Below, one piece after another: positions 17,612 to 25,854 of a stretch of DNA of 64,000 nt. The notes beneath the pieces were generated by a model. That model was not told the origin of the DNA, did not search any database, and saw only the letters and a list, made by a program, of their open reading frames with translations. The translations under genes were made by a program, and so were the position numbers. Every line of letters starts with the position of its first letter. Within the stretch, counting starts at the first letter, position 1. Origin of the DNA: Candidatus Electrothrix rattekaaiensis (GTDB taxonomy: Bacteria; Desulfobacterota; Desulfobulbia; Desulfobulbales; Desulfobulbaceae); the NCBI GenBank assembly GCA_032595675.1, contig JAVQMD010000002.1:868001-932000 (forward strand), written 5' to 3'.

Positions 17612-18604
17612 CTACACCTCATTTTTCTTGAATGCTGGCGCACCCGCTTGGAACAGCGAATCAGCCAGGTTGAAACGATAGAATTGCCCTGTCGGATCAG
17701 GGATGCCGTCCAGGATTTGTTCGATCTCTTCAGGATCTCTGGAGTCAATCACCGAGGCAAAGGCGGTAATCAGACGTGCGCCGTAATCCACTACACCTTC
17801 TGCCGGGCCATAGCAACCAATGCACTGGGCACCGACGCTGGGACAACGGGCCTTGCAGCCACTCCGGGTGGCCGGGCCGTTGCAGGGAACCCCTTGTTCC
17901 AGAATACAGAGTTCCGGGTCAAGCGGGGCTACATCCTGGATACGGCGGAAAGCCTTGATGGCCTTGAGGTTTCGTTGGCGCGGGCATTCCTCACAGACCG
18001 TGGAATGACCAGCTCCGATCACAGCACCTTTGGGTGGCAGTTCGGCCTTGCCCTGGAGAACCTCAATGACCAGGTCAATCACTGCCGCGATCTGGTGGCT
18101 CTCCGGCGGACAGCCGGGCATGAAATAATCCACATCCACGATCTGGGCCAAGGTATGTACCCGGTCCTTCATGGCTGGAATGGTGATCTCACCCTCTGGT
18201 ACCTGGGTTACGGTCTGCGGGCGGATATTATCCGGGTTATCCGTGGTCAGGGTGGTATAGGCGGTGTCGATGAGTTCGGCAACAGGGAAGAGGTTGCCCA
18301 GGCCGGGCACACAGCCCTCGGTGGCGCAGGAGCCAAAGGAAACCAGCAGCTTAGATTTCTTCCGCATCAGGTGAGCCATGTGCTCATTCTCCTCATTGCG
18401 GATGGAACCATTCCAGAGGCAGAGCAGGATCTCCTCATCTTCCAGGGCCTCTACATCCTTGACCTTAGCATCCATAGCCACGGGCCAGAAGGCAATATCG
18501 AAATTGGCATCCACATCCAGGATCTTCTCATGGATATTGATGACCGCAATCTCGCAGCCACCGCAGGAGCCGGACCAGTACATAGCGAATTTTGGTTTGC
18601 TCAT
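17612..18604 (-). CDS. mvhG: NiFe hydrogenase small subunit MvhG
   Basis: This 330-residue iron-sulfur subunit relays electrons from the NiFe site. The proximal-cluster motif SGSCGGCE (Cys14, Cys17), GSCATEG and MPGCPPES are visible, along with further cysteines in the C-terminal half (CEECPRQR, CKARCPSVGAQCIGC). There is no twin-arginine leader, so the enzyme is cytoplasmic, as for Mvh-type hydrogenases. The ATG overlaps the mvhD stop (ATGA). Confidence 0.95.
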   Translation of the reverse strand: MSKPKFAMYWSGSCGGCEIAVINIHEKILDVDANFDIAFWPVAMDAKVKDVEALEDEEILLCLWNGSIRNEENEHMAHLMRKKSKLLVSFGSCATEGCVPGLGNLFPVAELIDTAYTTLTTDNPDNIRPQTVTQVPEGEITIPAMKDRVHTLAQIVDVDYFMPGCPPESHQIAAVIDLVIEVLQGKAELPPKGAVIGAGHSTVCEECPRQRNLKAIKAFRRIQDVAPLDPELCILEQGVPCNGPATRSGCKARCPSVGAQCIGCYGPAEGVVDYGARLITAFASVIDSRDPEEIEQILDGIPDPTGQFYRFNLADSLFQAGAPAFKKNEV

Positions 18605-19083
18605 GCTGTCACCTCCACAGGAGTCTGCTGCGGGTTGTGTTGAGATTTCTCTTGTTTCTCTTGCTGTAGGTTTTTATGCCAAGCCAAGGGGCCTTGGTCA
18701 CGGATCTCCTCAACAAAGGAATTGATGTCCTTGGTCAGCTTTGTCCCCTCAGATGCACTGGTCCAGGTCAGTTTGACCCGCTCCGGGGCAATACCCAGGC
18801 CTTTCAGCACTCGTCGCAGAAGGAGCCAGCGGCTTTGGGCCTTGTAGTTCTGTTCAATATAATGACATTCGCCGGGATGACAGCCCGTGATCAGGACACC
18901 GTCTGCGCCACCGGACAGGGCCTTCATTATAAAGGTGGGGTCCAGGCGACCGGAACACATCAGCCGGACCAAGCGGACATTGGGGGCGTAATGCATTCGG
19001 GCTGTACCTGCCAGATCGGCAGCCCGGTACGAGCACCAGTTACAGGTGAAACAGATGATCACCGGTTCAAATTGTTCGCTCAT
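18601..19083 (-). CDS. mvhD: Hydrogenase delta subunit MvhD/FlpD
   Basis: This 160-residue [2Fe-2S] protein links the hydrogenase to HdrA. The N-terminal motif CFTCNWC (Cys11, 14, 17), MCSGRLDP and CHPGECHY are typical. A good AGGAG site precedes the ATG at 19083. It lies between hdrA and mvhG with a four-base overlap to mvhG. Confidence 0.95.
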   Translation of the reverse strand: MSEQFEPVIICFTCNWCSYRAADLAGTARMHYAPNVRLVRLMCSGRLDPTFIMKALSGGADGVLITGCHPGECHYIEQNYKAQSRWLLLRRVLKGLGIAPERVKLTWTSASEGTKLTKDINSFVEEIRDQGPLAWHKNLQQEKQEKSQHNPQQTPVEVTA

Positions 19084-19095
19084 TATTGACTCCTC

Positions 19096-21102
19096 TTATG
19101 CGTCAGCCAGAGTAACGTCCATCAGCAGGCCGTCGATCTGGGCGAGTATCTGGTCATTGCTAAAGCCGGTGCCGCTGATTGCTCCGGCAGGACAGGCTGC
19201 CACGCAGGTGCCGCACCCTTGGCACAGGGCCGGGTTGATTTCGCTGACCTTGCGGTCTTCCAGGAAGGTGATCGCGTTAAACGGACAGAGGCTGTTACAG
19301 ATGCGGCAGCCTGAGCACTGCCCCTGATAGACGCTGGCCTTGATGGGTTCCAGGGTAACTTCACCGCGCATGATCATATTCAGGACCCGGGCTGCTGCTG
19401 CGCTGCCCTGGGCCACTGAGCTGGGGATGTCCTTGGGGCCGGTTGCTGTGCCAGCAATAAAGATACCCTCGGTCATGGTGGAGATGGGGTCCAGCTTGGC
19501 GTGCTTTTCAGTAAACCAGCCATTGGCGGAACAACCGATACCAAAGAGTTTGCCGGTCTCCTTGGCATCATGACGCGGCTCCATACCAATGGAGAGGATG
19601 ACCATGTCCACAGGAATCCGGCGCTGTTTGCCGATCAGGGTGTCTTCCACCTGGATCATCAGCTTGCCTTCCTCGCTTGCCTTGCGGGCTGCATCCGTGA
19701 CCTGGGCCACCTTGCCCCGGACAAAGAGGGTGCCTTCTTCCAGGACGCGCTGATAGAACTCATCATAGGCCTTCATCGGGGTCCGCATATCAATATAGAA
19801 ATCATAGACCGTGGCCCCGGTGCGTTCCTTGACCAGATGGGCGAATTTCAGGCTCTGCATACAGCAGATATTAGAGCAGTAGTTATTATAATTCCGATCA
19901 CGGGAACCCACACAGTGGATAATACCCACGGTCTTGGGGGTCGTCTTCCCATCCCGCAGGACAATATCACCTGAAGTCGGGCCAGCAGCATTACACATCC
20001 GCTCAAACTCAATGCTGGTAAAGACATTGGGTAAGCGACCGTAACCGTAGTTGCTCATTTTGCGGGCATCAAAGAGATCATAACCTGTGGCCAGGATGAT
20101 ATTACCCACATCCACGGTCAGGAATTCTTCTTTTTGCTCATAGTCAATGGCCTCGGTGGGACAGGACTTCTCGCAGACCTTGCAGGTGCCTTTTTGGAAG
20201 AAGTTGCAGTTTGCTGTATCAATGACCGGATACTTGGGCACGGCCTGGGCCGAGCTGGTGTAGATGGCCTTGCGGTAACCGATACCTGCTTCGTAGCCCT
20301 GATCAACGATCTTTTTCGGGCATTTCTCGACACAGATCCGACAGCCTGTACACAGCTCCTCTTTGAGATAGCGGGGCTTCTTTTTGATCGTGACTGAGAA
20401 GTTGCCCACATAGCCTGCAACGTTGGTTACTTCGCTCCAGGTCATCAGCTCAATATTGGGATGATTGCCCGCCTCAAACATGCGTGGGGTCAGGATACAG
20501 GCGGCACAGTCCAGGGTGGGAAAGGTCTTGTCAAACTGGGCCATGTGACCGCCAATGGAGGCATCCCGTTCCACCAGCCAGACTTTTTTGCCAGCATTGG
20601 CAATTTCCAAGGCTGCCTGAATACCTGCAATACCTCCGCCCACCACCAAGGTGTCCGGGTGGATAGCAACCTTGAGTTCCTCAAGCGGCTCATTCTCAAT
20701 AACCCGCTCAACCGCACCGGTCACTACTGCTTTGGCCTTGGCCGTGGCTGCTTCCTTATCCGTATGCACCCAGGAAACCTGCTCGCGGATGGAGGCCAGC
20801 TCGGTGAGGTAGGGATTCAGTCCTGCCCGTTTACCGGCATTGCGAAAGGTCAGCTCATGGAGATGAGGGGAGCAGGCCGCAACCACCACCCGATCCAGGC
20901 CCAGCTCTTTGATGTCCTGTTCAATCAGCTCCTGACCAGGGCTGGAGCACATAAACTTATAATCACGGGCAATGACGACTCCTTCCGCGCCAAGGCCCTC
21001 AGCAGCCCAGTCCCGCACCTTTTCCACATCCACCGTGTGCGAGATATTGGTACCGCAATGGCAGACATAGACGCCGATCTTTTTTGTCTTGTCGTTACTC
21101 AT
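19096..21102 (-). CDS. hdrA: Heterodisulfide reductase subunit HdrA
   Basis: This 668-residue FAD protein is the bifurcating core. The N-terminal region has the cysteine pair VCHCGTN. The FAD-binding motif VVGGGIAGIQAA is near residue 150. A mid-protein CTGCRICVEKCP and a C-terminal pair CSGCRICNSLCP and CQGCGTCVAACP bind [4Fe-4S] clusters. With MvhADG it couples H2 oxidation to reduction of ferredoxin and of a disulfide at HdrB. The start overlaps the hdrB stop (ATGA). Confidence 0.95.
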   Translation of the reverse strand: MSNDKTKKIGVYVCHCGTNISHTVDVEKVRDWAAEGLGAEGVVIARDYKFMCSSPGQELIEQDIKELGLDRVVVAACSPHLHELTFRNAGKRAGLNPYLTELASIREQVSWVHTDKEAATAKAKAVVTGAVERVIENEPLEELKVAIHPDTLVVGGGIAGIQAALEIANAGKKVWLVERDASIGGHMAQFDKTFPTLDCAACILTPRMFEAGNHPNIELMTWSEVTNVAGYVGNFSVTIKKKPRYLKEELCTGCRICVEKCPKKIVDQGYEAGIGYRKAIYTSSAQAVPKYPVIDTANCNFFQKGTCKVCEKSCPTEAIDYEQKEEFLTVDVGNIILATGYDLFDARKMSNYGYGRLPNVFTSIEFERMCNAAGPTSGDIVLRDGKTTPKTVGIIHCVGSRDRNYNNYCSNICCMQSLKFAHLVKERTGATVYDFYIDMRTPMKAYDEFYQRVLEEGTLFVRGKVAQVTDAARKASEEGKLMIQVEDTLIGKQRRIPVDMVILSIGMEPRHDAKETGKLFGIGCSANGWFTEKHAKLDPISTMTEGIFIAGTATGPKDIPSSVAQGSAAAARVLNMIMRGEVTLEPIKASVYQGQCSGCRICNSLCPFNAITFLEDRKVSEINPALCQGCGTCVAACPAGAISGTGFSNDQILAQIDGLLMDVTLADA

Positions 21103-22112
21103 GCTTTTACCTCCTCTGCGCAGGGTCTTTTGTATTCCGGGGTCTTTGCAGTCTTTCGCATACAGGGCGGCATGGGCAGTCCTTCCTGCTGGTGCTGTTT
21201 TCCTTCAGCAAGGGCAGCTTCCGGGATATCCATGCCGATTCGGGACAAAGCCTTTGCTGTGCTGGTGATCTCACTGCCAAAGCCCAGTTTCTCCGGCGGA
21301 AAGCCCAGGGCCAGTCCCACCAGCTGGGAGAAAAAGACAATAGGCATCTCGTAATCAGTGCCGTAATGGCTGTTGGTCTCGCCCTGATAGGCATCCACAT
21401 TGAGCTGGCACATGGGGCAGACCGTGACCATGATATCTGCCTTGCTCTTTTCTGCCGAGGAAATCAGGCGGCGAATCAGTTCATAGGCCGTGTCCGGGCC
21501 GATCTGGGTCATATGGCCGCCACAGCAGGTGGTCCCGCCTGGAAAGTCTACGACCTCAGCACCAATAGCTTTGAGGACATCAATCAGCTCTGTGGGATGT
21601 TCCGGGTCAGACCAGCGTTTATTATAATCCGGACGAGGGACCATGCAGCCTGTGTACGGGGCAACCCGCAGGCCCTTGAGCGGTCGGACAACCTTTGCTT
21701 TCAGGGTATCCAGGCCGATATCGTTAATCAGCACGTCCAGCAGATGGCGGATATCCAGAGAGCCTGGTGTGTACTGGAGGTTGCCTGCGGCTAAGGCCTC
21801 GTTGACCTTTTTCCCCAGAGCTGGCCGTTCAGCCATGTAATAATCAGCCTTGGCAAGATTGAGATAACAGGCTGAACAGGAGGAAAGGACCGTCTTCTGA
21901 CCCGTCTTGGCAGCCAGGGCCAGGTTACGGGCAATCAGGGAATAGGCAGGGATGAGATTGATGCCCACATACTCGGTGGCACCGCAGCAGTTCCAGTCGT
22001 CGATTTCCTGGAGGTTGATGCCCAGCGGTTGGGCGATCTCCATCAAGGAGTCATAGTAGGCCTTGGCATTGCTTTCCATTGCGCAGCCCGGATAGAAGAT
22101 GTAATCACTCAT
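21099..22112 (-). CDS. hdrB: Heterodisulfide reductase subunit HdrB
   Basis: HdrB is the disulfide-reducing subunit, 337 residues. Two CCG domains are visible: the first around DWNCCGATEY, the second with TTCCGGH followed by VCPMCQLN. These bind the noncubane iron-sulfur clusters that reduce the disulfide. In a non-methanogen the natural disulfide is probably that of DsrC or a related thiol, which is inference. The start overlaps the end of hdrC by 8 bases. Confidence 0.95.
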   Translation of the reverse strand: MSDYIFYPGCAMESNAKAYYDSLMEIAQPLGINLQEIDDWNCCGATEYVGINLIPAYSLIARNLALAAKTGQKTVLSSCSACYLNLAKADYYMAERPALGKKVNEALAAGNLQYTPGSLDIRHLLDVLINDIGLDTLKAKVVRPLKGLRVAPYTGCMVPRPDYNKRWSDPEHPTELIDVLKAIGAEVVDFPGGTTCCGGHMTQIGPDTAYELIRRLISSAEKSKADIMVTVCPMCQLNVDAYQGETNSHYGTDYEMPIVFFSQLVGLALGFPPEKLGFGSEITSTAKALSRIGMDIPEAALAEGKQHQQEGLPMPPCMRKTAKTPEYKRPCAEEVKA

Positions 22113-22704
22113 GGGCCAGCTCCATTTCCTTGGCTTTATTGAGGATGGCTGTGAGTTGGTCCATCCCCTTTATTGTTGTTGGCTTCATGTTGAGACGTCC
22201 TTTTTTCAGCATATCCAGTCCCATTGCAGCTGTACGTATCATACGCAGGGGCGAATGCTTGAGGTAATGGCGGGTTGCGAGGCCGAACTCGTAGCTGCGG
22301 CCATATTTTTCCACCATCTCCACAAAGGTCTCTGAAAAGTCCGGTGCTGATGAGTCGCGGTACTTCTTTTCCTGGATAGCCATAGACTTGAGGGCGTACA
22401 TAACATCGGTGATATGGACGTTTTGTGGGCAGCGGACAACACAGTGGTAGCAGGAAACGCAGATCCAGGGGGTGTTGCTCAGTAAGGCCTCTTCCCGCAT
22501 ACCGGCCCGTAGCATGGCAAACAGGGTGCGCGGGGTGTGATCCATATCCATCTCAGAGGGGCAGGAACCACCGCAGCTTCCGCACTGGATACACATCTCC
22601 AGGCGGGAGACACCGGCTGTCTTCATACTGACTTCATGGAGGAGGGAAAGGTCTTCGTCGTGGTCTAAGCGTGCATGTACATGTTCTACGGGTTTTTTGG
22701 ACAT
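22105..22704 (-). CDS. hdrC: Heterodisulfide reductase subunit HdrC
   Basis: This 199-residue electron-transfer subunit has two [4Fe-4S] motifs, CIQCGSCGGSCPSE near residue 37 and CVSCYHCVVRCPQN near residue 82. It passes electrons from HdrA to HdrB. It is the first gene of the hydrogenase operon and has a strong GGAGG site at 22712-22716. A promoter lies about 110 bases upstream. Confidence 0.95.
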   Translation of the reverse strand: MSKKPVEHVHARLDHDEDLSLLHEVSMKTAGVSRLEMCIQCGSCGGSCPSEMDMDHTPRTLFAMLRAGMREEALLSNTPWICVSCYHCVVRCPQNVHITDVMYALKSMAIQEKKYRDSSAPDFSETFVEMVEKYGRSYEFGLATRHYLKHSPLRMIRTAAMGLDMLKKGRLNMKPTTIKGMDQLTAILNKAKEMELAHE

Positions 22705-22732
22705 AGGGCGTCCTCCGGGGTTGCAGCTTGCA

Positions 22733-22750
22733 TTTTTGAAGGTTCAAAAA
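22733..22750. promoter_or_regulatory. 8-2-8 inverted repeat in hdr-mvh leader
   Basis: The sequence TTTTTGAA-GG-TTCAAAAA is a perfect inverted repeat lying between the promoter and the hdrC ribosome site. It is a candidate operator for a dimeric regulator. The regulator is not identifiable from this window. Confidence 0.45.
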
Positions 22751-22814
22751 AGAAAGGCATTCGTTTTGGTACGATGTGTTACATCTTTGTGGCACGTTGT
22801 GGTTGCAATCGTAA

Positions 22815-22843
22815 ACTATACCTTGTACGTGATATGTTGACAA
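22815..22843 (-). promoter_or_regulatory. Sigma70-like promoter of the hdr-mvh operon
   Basis: On the minus strand, TTGTCA (22838-22843) and TATAGT (22815-22820) are separated by exactly 17 bases, about 110 bases upstream of the hdrC ATG. Each hexamer differs from consensus at one position. Confidence 0.65.
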
Positions 22844-23203
22844 CGGTATTTTGTCGATAGAATTGAGATCGAGACCGGACAATGTCACCTTGGATAATGC
22901 CCTTTTGAATAATAATAGGGGACGTACCCCGTTAAATCCGCACATCATTAACCTCTTCTCCTCCCCCAACCCTACTTCATACATCCACGAACAACCTGAC
23001 CATAGGATTAACCGCTTGAGATTATTTGATCTGGTTCTTGTGTCGCTTTCTTCCCTGTCAGTTGAGAAGCCAACTGATTGATATTGTCATTTTGTTATTT
23101 TTCCGTGCGAGCCACCCTCTCTGTCCTGCCAACCTGCCCCGTTCTGAATAGCAGCAAAAAGCATTTATTCTGCTACTGCAACAAGATCGACAGAAGAAAA
23201 TAT
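22844..23203. other. Divergent intergenic stretch without a gene
   Basis: This region separates the hydrogenase promoter on the minus strand from the promoter at 23204 on the plus strand. The short open frames here have no recognisable domains or convincing ribosome sites. I see no tRNA or CRISPR. Confidence 0.5.
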
Positions 23204-23238
23204 TTGACAGAGAACGAATAATTGATAATAATTATCAA
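23204..23238 (+). promoter_or_regulatory. Promoter overlapped by a Fur-box-like palindrome
   Basis: TTGACA (23204-23209), a 17-base spacer and AATAAT (23227-23232) form a good sigma70-type promoter. A perfect inverted repeat TTGATAAT-A-ATTATCAA (23222-23238) covers the -10 element. GATAAT/ATTATC arms are the building blocks of Fur-type boxes, so repression by an iron- or metal-responsive regulator is a reasonable inference. Confidence 0.6.
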
Positions 23239-23310
23239 AAGGGCGTAGTCTTATTACGAACAACTTCGATTGATATTTAATCTTCACATTAATTCGGGAC
23301 ATTGAGATAT

Positions 23311-23793
23311 ATGGGTAAAATAGTTAGAAAAAGCAGCCAAGTAACACTTGTTCTCGTAACGACCCTGCTGTCAATTTCTCTTGCGTTATTGATCGTATTC
23401 ATCGGTTACAAGGTAATGGACGACCAAATACGAAAAACAGAAATAATAATGACGATCATTGCACCGTTGGTCATTTCATCAACCGTGACTTGGTATCTTT
23501 ATGGATTAATAAAAAGGTTGGAGAGTCTTGAGCAGGAACTGAGACAGAGGATAACAAAAGAGAAGGAAGCAGTATATTTTGCAACGATTCGCGGGGCACA
23601 GCACATTACCAATAACCTTCTGAACGGGCTGATTCTGGTTGATATGGAAATAGAGAAGCATCCTACTTTCAATAAAGAGACGGCAATGTTATTTCATGAG
23701 ATGCTGTATGAAGCAAAACAATTAATTGATAAACTGTCGTCTGTAGATTTAATCACCCCTGAATCAATAAAAAAATCCGTTGAACCAACTTAA
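23311..23793 (+). CDS. Two-TM protein with a histidine-kinase-like helix
   Basis: The product is about 160 residues. Two hydrophobic segments (about residues 12-32 and 42-62) are followed by a charged coiled-coil-like helix. Then RGAQHITNNLLNGLILV looks like a dimerisation/phosphoacceptor helix of a sensor kinase, with a His in the right setting. No ATPase domain follows; the protein ends about 60 residues later. It could be a phosphotransfer or adaptor protein, or simply a membrane coiled-coil protein. I use the ATG at 23311 rather than the TTG at 23302. It stands alone behind the Fur-box-like promoter. Confidence 0.6.
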   Translation: MGKIVRKSSQVTLVLVTTLLSISLALLIVFIGYKVMDDQIRKTEIIMTIIAPLVISSTVTWYLYGLIKRLESLEQELRQRITKEKEAVYFATIRGAQHITNNLLNGLILVDMEIEKHPTFNKETAMLFHEMLYEAKQLIDKLSSVDLITPESIKKSVEPT

Positions 23794-24085
23794 ACAACCT
23801 TTCGTGGCAGTTTGGCACTGGGCTCCAACAGCAGTAAATGCTTCCTTCATGGACGGTGCGGTGTTAACTTAAATGAGCTGACCCAGAAGGACGAGGAGGC
23901 TGTCCGCTACATGCAAAACAATGTCGCCTTGAAATTCTGGCCAAGACGGTAAGGCAGGCACTGCAATGAGAGCCTGACAGCAGATATTTTTTGAATTCCA
24001 TCAGATAAAGTGCTTTTATTGTATGTAGAGCTCCTTTTTCTGTTCCAAACAGCTCAAAAAAGACAACTGCGGAAAAATATAAACA

Positions 24086-25429
24086 ATGAAGCGACATATC
24101 TACACCTTCCTCCTCTGTCTGATTCCTGCCATACTGACCAGCCCCTCTGTTTTCTCTGCTGAAAAAGAAGAGAAGACTCTGTCCGCCTATCTTGAACAAG
24201 CACTTGTCAGCAATGATGCTCTGCTGGCAGCGCGTGCCGAACTCCGAGCCGCCTCGGCAAAGGTGCGTCAGGCTGGGGTACTGCCGGACCCGAAACTTGA
24301 AATCCAGTATTATCTCCAGCCTGTCGAGACCAGAACCGGGCCGCAACAGGCGGCTCTGGGGATCGGTCAGGGCCTGCCTTGGTTCGGCAAACTTCCTCTG
24401 ATGCGTAAACTGAGCAGCCATGACGAGGCCATTGCAGGCGCAAAAATCGCGGTAGTAGAGTTGGATGTGGCACGGCAAATCAAAACAGCCTATATTGAGT
24501 ATTGCTTTCTTGGCCGCTCCCAACAGGTTGTGGCGGATAACCTTGAACTGCTTCGTTACCTTGAAGGGGTGGCCCGTAGTCGTTATACAGGAGGGAAAGC
24601 AACCTATTTTGATGTGCTCAAGGTTCAGGCGGAACTGACCCGAACACAGGATAAAGCCCGGACTCTGGAAGATCAGGCATCTCCTCTCCGAATCCGCATC
24701 AATAATCTGTTGGGCACGGAACCGGAGCAGGCACGGGCCGTGCCAAAGCGTCTGCCTAATGTTGTTCTGAAAAAAAAGGAACATGCTCTTTACACCCTTG
24801 CACTTCAAAATGCTCCCCTGCTCCGGGCAGCACAGGAGCGCATTGCCAAGGCGCGAACCGGCAGGGATTTGGCGGAAAAGGATTTTTATCCTGACTTTCA
24901 GGTGTCGCTGAAAACTATTCTGACCGGATCTGCCGAATACGGCGATCCGCCGGACAGCGGTTCTGATCCGGTGATTGCCGGAGTCAGCATGACCCTGCCC
25001 ATCTTCCGTGACCGCCGCCGTGCCAAGGTGGTTGAACAAAATGCAGGTATCAAGGCGGCCCGATCATTAGAAGAGGAGCAGAAGCGGGGCCTGAAAAACA
25101 GGATTGAGCAGGGCCTGTACGCTTACCGGGATGCGGAGCGCAGAGTGGCCCTGTACAGGGATGAGTTACTTCCCAACGCCCAACAACAGATTGAGGTTGC
25201 GGTCAGCGGATTCCAGAGTGGAAAAAACTCCATCCTGGAAATGATTGATGCGGAACAGAGCCTGCTGACCTTTTCTCTGGCGGCAAGCCGCGCCCTAGCT
25301 GACAGGGCCTTGGCTGTGGCCGGGTTGGAAGCGCAGGCCGGGGTTGTGCTGGCGACCTGGGAAGAGCCGGACGTCGCAGAACCGAACGACGCGGAAGATA
25401 TAAAAGAAGTTGAACCAGGAAAGAAATAA
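24086..25429 (+). CDS. cusC: Outer-membrane efflux protein, TolC/CusC family
   Basis: At 447 residues with a Sec signal peptide (cleavage likely after VFSA near residue 25), this has the long-helix pattern of the outer-membrane efflux protein family in two repeats. Features include A-R-A-E-L-R-A-A-S-A-K and ARSRYTGGKATYFDVLKVQAE, whose twin in the second half is AVSGFQSGKNSILEMIDAEQ. It forms the outer-membrane channel for a metal RND pump. The YHS protein and CusB-like adaptor follow directly on the same strand. The symbol rests on family and context; the exact metal is not determined. Confidence 0.88.
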   Translation: MKRHIYTFLLCLIPAILTSPSVFSAEKEEKTLSAYLEQALVSNDALLAARAELRAASAKVRQAGVLPDPKLEIQYYLQPVETRTGPQQAALGIGQGLPWFGKLPLMRKLSSHDEAIAGAKIAVVELDVARQIKTAYIEYCFLGRSQQVVADNLELLRYLEGVARSRYTGGKATYFDVLKVQAELTRTQDKARTLEDQASPLRIRINNLLGTEPEQARAVPKRLPNVVLKKKEHALYTLALQNAPLLRAAQERIAKARTGRDLAEKDFYPDFQVSLKTILTGSAEYGDPPDSGSDPVIAGVSMTLPIFRDRRRAKVVEQNAGIKAARSLEEEQKRGLKNRIEQGLYAYRDAERRVALYRDELLPNAQQQIEVAVSGFQSGKNSILEMIDAEQSLLTFSLAASRALADRALAVAGLEAQAGVVLATWEEPDVAEPNDAEDIKEVEPGKK

Positions 25430-25496
25430 AGCTGTCTAGGCGGTCGAAACATCGACGGCCTGTTATCCAACCAACATAAACACAAAGGAGTTCATC

Positions 25497-25835
25497 ATGC
25501 GTATTCTTAAAACATGCAGCCTTGCCAGTCTGTGTCTTCTCATACTGCTGAGTTTCGCAGGCAGCGTTTTCGCTGCTGAGCAGACCAAATGTCCGGTCAT
25601 GGGCGGTGATATCAACAAGGAAATCTATGCTGATCATGAAGGAAAACGAGTCTATTTCTGCTGTGCGGCCTGTCTTCCCCAATTCAAGGAAGACCCGGAA
25701 AAATACCTAGCCAAGATGAAAGAGGCGGGCGTTGAGCCGGAGGCTGTCCCGGCGGAGAACGTTGATGCTGCTTCGGTGGAGAGCGGTGATGCGGCCCCAG
25801 TCGAAAACATGGATCATACCGAGCACGTAAAATAA
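25497..25835 (+). CDS. Secreted YHS-domain protein
   Basis: The product is 112 residues with a signal peptide ending near FAAE. The YHS domain (about residues 30-68) has CPVMGGDINKEIYADHEGKRV followed by FCCAAC, with three cysteines arranged to bind a soft metal. A negatively charged Pro/Glu-rich tail follows, ending in MDHTEH. YHS proteins accompany copper and other metal efflux systems as periplasmic binders. A strong AAAGGAG site precedes the ATG. It sits between cusC and cusB. Confidence 0.85.
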   Translation: MRILKTCSLASLCLLILLSFAGSVFAAEQTKCPVMGGDINKEIYADHEGKRVYFCCAACLPQFKEDPEKYLAKMKEAGVEPEAVPAENVDAASVESGDAAPVENMDHTEHVK

Positions 25836-25854
25836 AACCACGAGGAACCGTATC

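Noticed and set aside
17648-18643. 331-codon plus-strand frame over mvhG
   Set aside because: Shadow of the hydrogenase small subunit; the start and composition are unconvincing.
20461-21354. 297-codon plus-strand frame over hdrA/hdrB
   Set aside because: Antisense to two genes with complete iron-sulfur motifs.
23864-25039. 391-codon frame antisense to cusC
   Set aside because: It covers a clear TolC-family gene. The product has no recognisable features and no ribosome site.
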